Below are positions 34,692-35,508 of a DNA stretch of 35,508 bases, one piece after another. A program made the translations under genes and the position numbers. Location of the stretch: assembly GCA_024638215.1 (NCBI GenBank), contig JAHEKS010000010.1:1-35508 (forward strand), read 5' to 3'. The notes under the pieces are model-generated. The model did not search any database, was not told where the DNA came from, and saw only the letters and a program-made list of their open reading frames with translations. How positions within the stretch are numbered: position 1 is the first letter of the stretch; every line of letters starts with the position of its first letter. The DNA comes from Acidobacteriota bacterium. Lineage in GTDB: Bacteria; Acidobacteriota; Terriglobia; UBA7540.

Positions 34692-35508
34692 CTAGGCGCC
34701 CTTGAGCTTCTTGATTTCCTCAGTGAGCGGCGGAACGATTTCAAAAAGGTCGGCAACGATCCCGTAAGTGGCGACCTCAAAAATCGGCGCTTCCTTGTCC
34801 TTGTTGACGGCCACCACGGTGCGTGAACCCTTCATGCCCACCTGGTGCTGGATGGCGCCCGAAATTCCGAGGGCCACGTAGAGTTTCGGCGCCACGGTCT
34901 GGCCGGAGCTGCCGATCTGGCGGTCCATGGGTAGCCAGCCGCTGTCACAGACGGGCCGCGACGCGCCCACTTCCCCTCCCAGCGCGCCCGCGAGCTGGTT
35001 GGCAAGTTCCAGATTCTCCGGCGCCTTGATGCCGCGCCCCACGGCGACGATGATTTCCGCCTGCGTCAAGTCCACTGCCTGCTTCGCCTCGCGGAAGCGC
35101 TCGCCGGGCCGGGTGCGGATCATTTCCGGCCGCAGGCTGAGCGGGACGGAGGTGATCTTGGCTGGCGCATCGCCGCGCTCGAGCGAGTCCTCGCGAAAAG
35201 CGGCGGCCTGGAAGGTGACGAAATACGGCGGAGCGCCCGCAAATTCCACATCGGCGGAGAATTTTCCCTGAAAAACCTGGCGCACGAAAATCAGGTGCTC
35301 GCCTTCTTTGCGATAGCCCAGGCAATCGCTGACTAGGCCGGCGTCGAGCGAAGCCGCCAGCTTGGGGGCAAAATCGCGCACTTGATAAGTGTGGCTGAAA
35401 ACGACGAAGCGCGGTTTCCTTTGCGCGACGATTTCGCCCAAGACGTGAACCGTGCCGTCCGCGGTGTATTCAGCCAGTTCAGGCGAATCGGCCGCCAGGA
35501 CTTCTTGC
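34692..35508 (-). CDS. etfA: Electron transfer flavoprotein alpha subunit, C-terminal part (runs off window)
   Basis: At least 271 residues; the reading frame stays open to the right edge, beyond the ORF-track start, with [23 protein letters not shown] before the listed Met. EtfAB carries electrons from acyl-CoA and other dehydrogenases to the respiratory chain. The C-terminal FAD domain is clear: [36 protein letters not shown], then [32 protein letters not shown]. EtfB would be expected just upstream, outside the window. The N-terminus is missing. Confidence 0.96.
   Translation of the reverse strand, partial: QEVLAADSPELAEYTADGTVHVLGEIVAQRKPRFVVFSHTYQVRDFAPKLAASLDAGLVSDCLGYRKEGEHLIFVRQVFQGKFSADVEFAGAPPYFVTFQAAAFREDSLERGDAPAKITSVPLSLRPEMIRTRPGERFREAKQAVDLTQAEIIVAVGRGIKAPENLELANQLAGALGGEVGASRPVCDSGWLPMDRQIGSSGQTVAPKLYVALGISGAIQHQVGMKGSRTVVAVNKDKEAPIFEVATYGIVADLFEIVPPLTEEIKKLKGA

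Overview
This is a chromosomal window of about 35.5 kb from a GC-rich bacterium, densely packed with housekeeping genes and with no gene-free stretch longer than about 300 bases. The best guess for the host is an Acidobacteriota-like soil or sediment bacterium. The reasons are an F-type ATP synthase operon with paired b/b' stalk genes but no adjacent a or c subunit, a trpS-scpA-scpB-rluB-hisC run, a GH172 enzyme, a lone four-helix-bundle protein gene, and short repeat arrays between genes. This placement is inferred from layout and composition; there is no rRNA gene in the window.

Layout. Bases 1-6334 (minus strand) hold the ATP synthase operon, atpF'-atpF-atpH-atpA-[four-helix-bundle gene]-atpG-atpD-atpC(partial), behind a good sigma70-type promoter. 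Bases 6403-7776 (minus) encode a cytokinin-dehydrogenase-like flavin oxidase, divergent from a B12-dependent-type radical SAM enzyme (7996-9891, plus). An orphan gene for an HNH-like zinc protein follows (10003-10851). Bases 11018-16752 (plus) are a 2-oxoacid dehydrogenase locus: E3 (lpd), lipB, E1 alpha, E1 beta and E2. Bases 16816-21448 are on the minus strand: a small unknown protein, a DUF3037 protein paired with a HipA-like kinase, an acidic/basic histone-H1-like protein and an MltD-like lipoprotein transglycosylase. A 7Fe-type ferredoxin (minus) and a Crp/Fnr-type regulator (plus) diverge around 22.1 kb. A secreted GH172 protein (minus) and then a plus-strand trmH-like/rarA/ada block (translation and DNA repair) fill 22.9-27.6 kb. 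A HEPN-like orphan and a CoA-binding protein come next. Bases 29125-33878 (minus) are trpS-scpA-scpB-rluB-hisC. The window ends with a small exported protein and the 3' part of etfA.

The most striking feature that is not a gene is a set of intergenic arrays of 7-base units at nine places. Most form a left arm and an inverted right arm that could fold into long imperfect hairpins. Each locus uses its own version of the heptad: GTCGAAA-like, GTCCGTT-like, GGGACTA-like, AAATCAG-like or CGTCAGC-like. They punctuate the atp operon, the 2-oxoacid dehydrogenase locus and the trpS-scp operon, and in several cases supply the stop codon or last residues of the neighbouring gene. In the atp operon the two arms enclose the four-helix-bundle gene. 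No CRISPR array, transposase, integrase, rRNA or convincing tRNA was seen.
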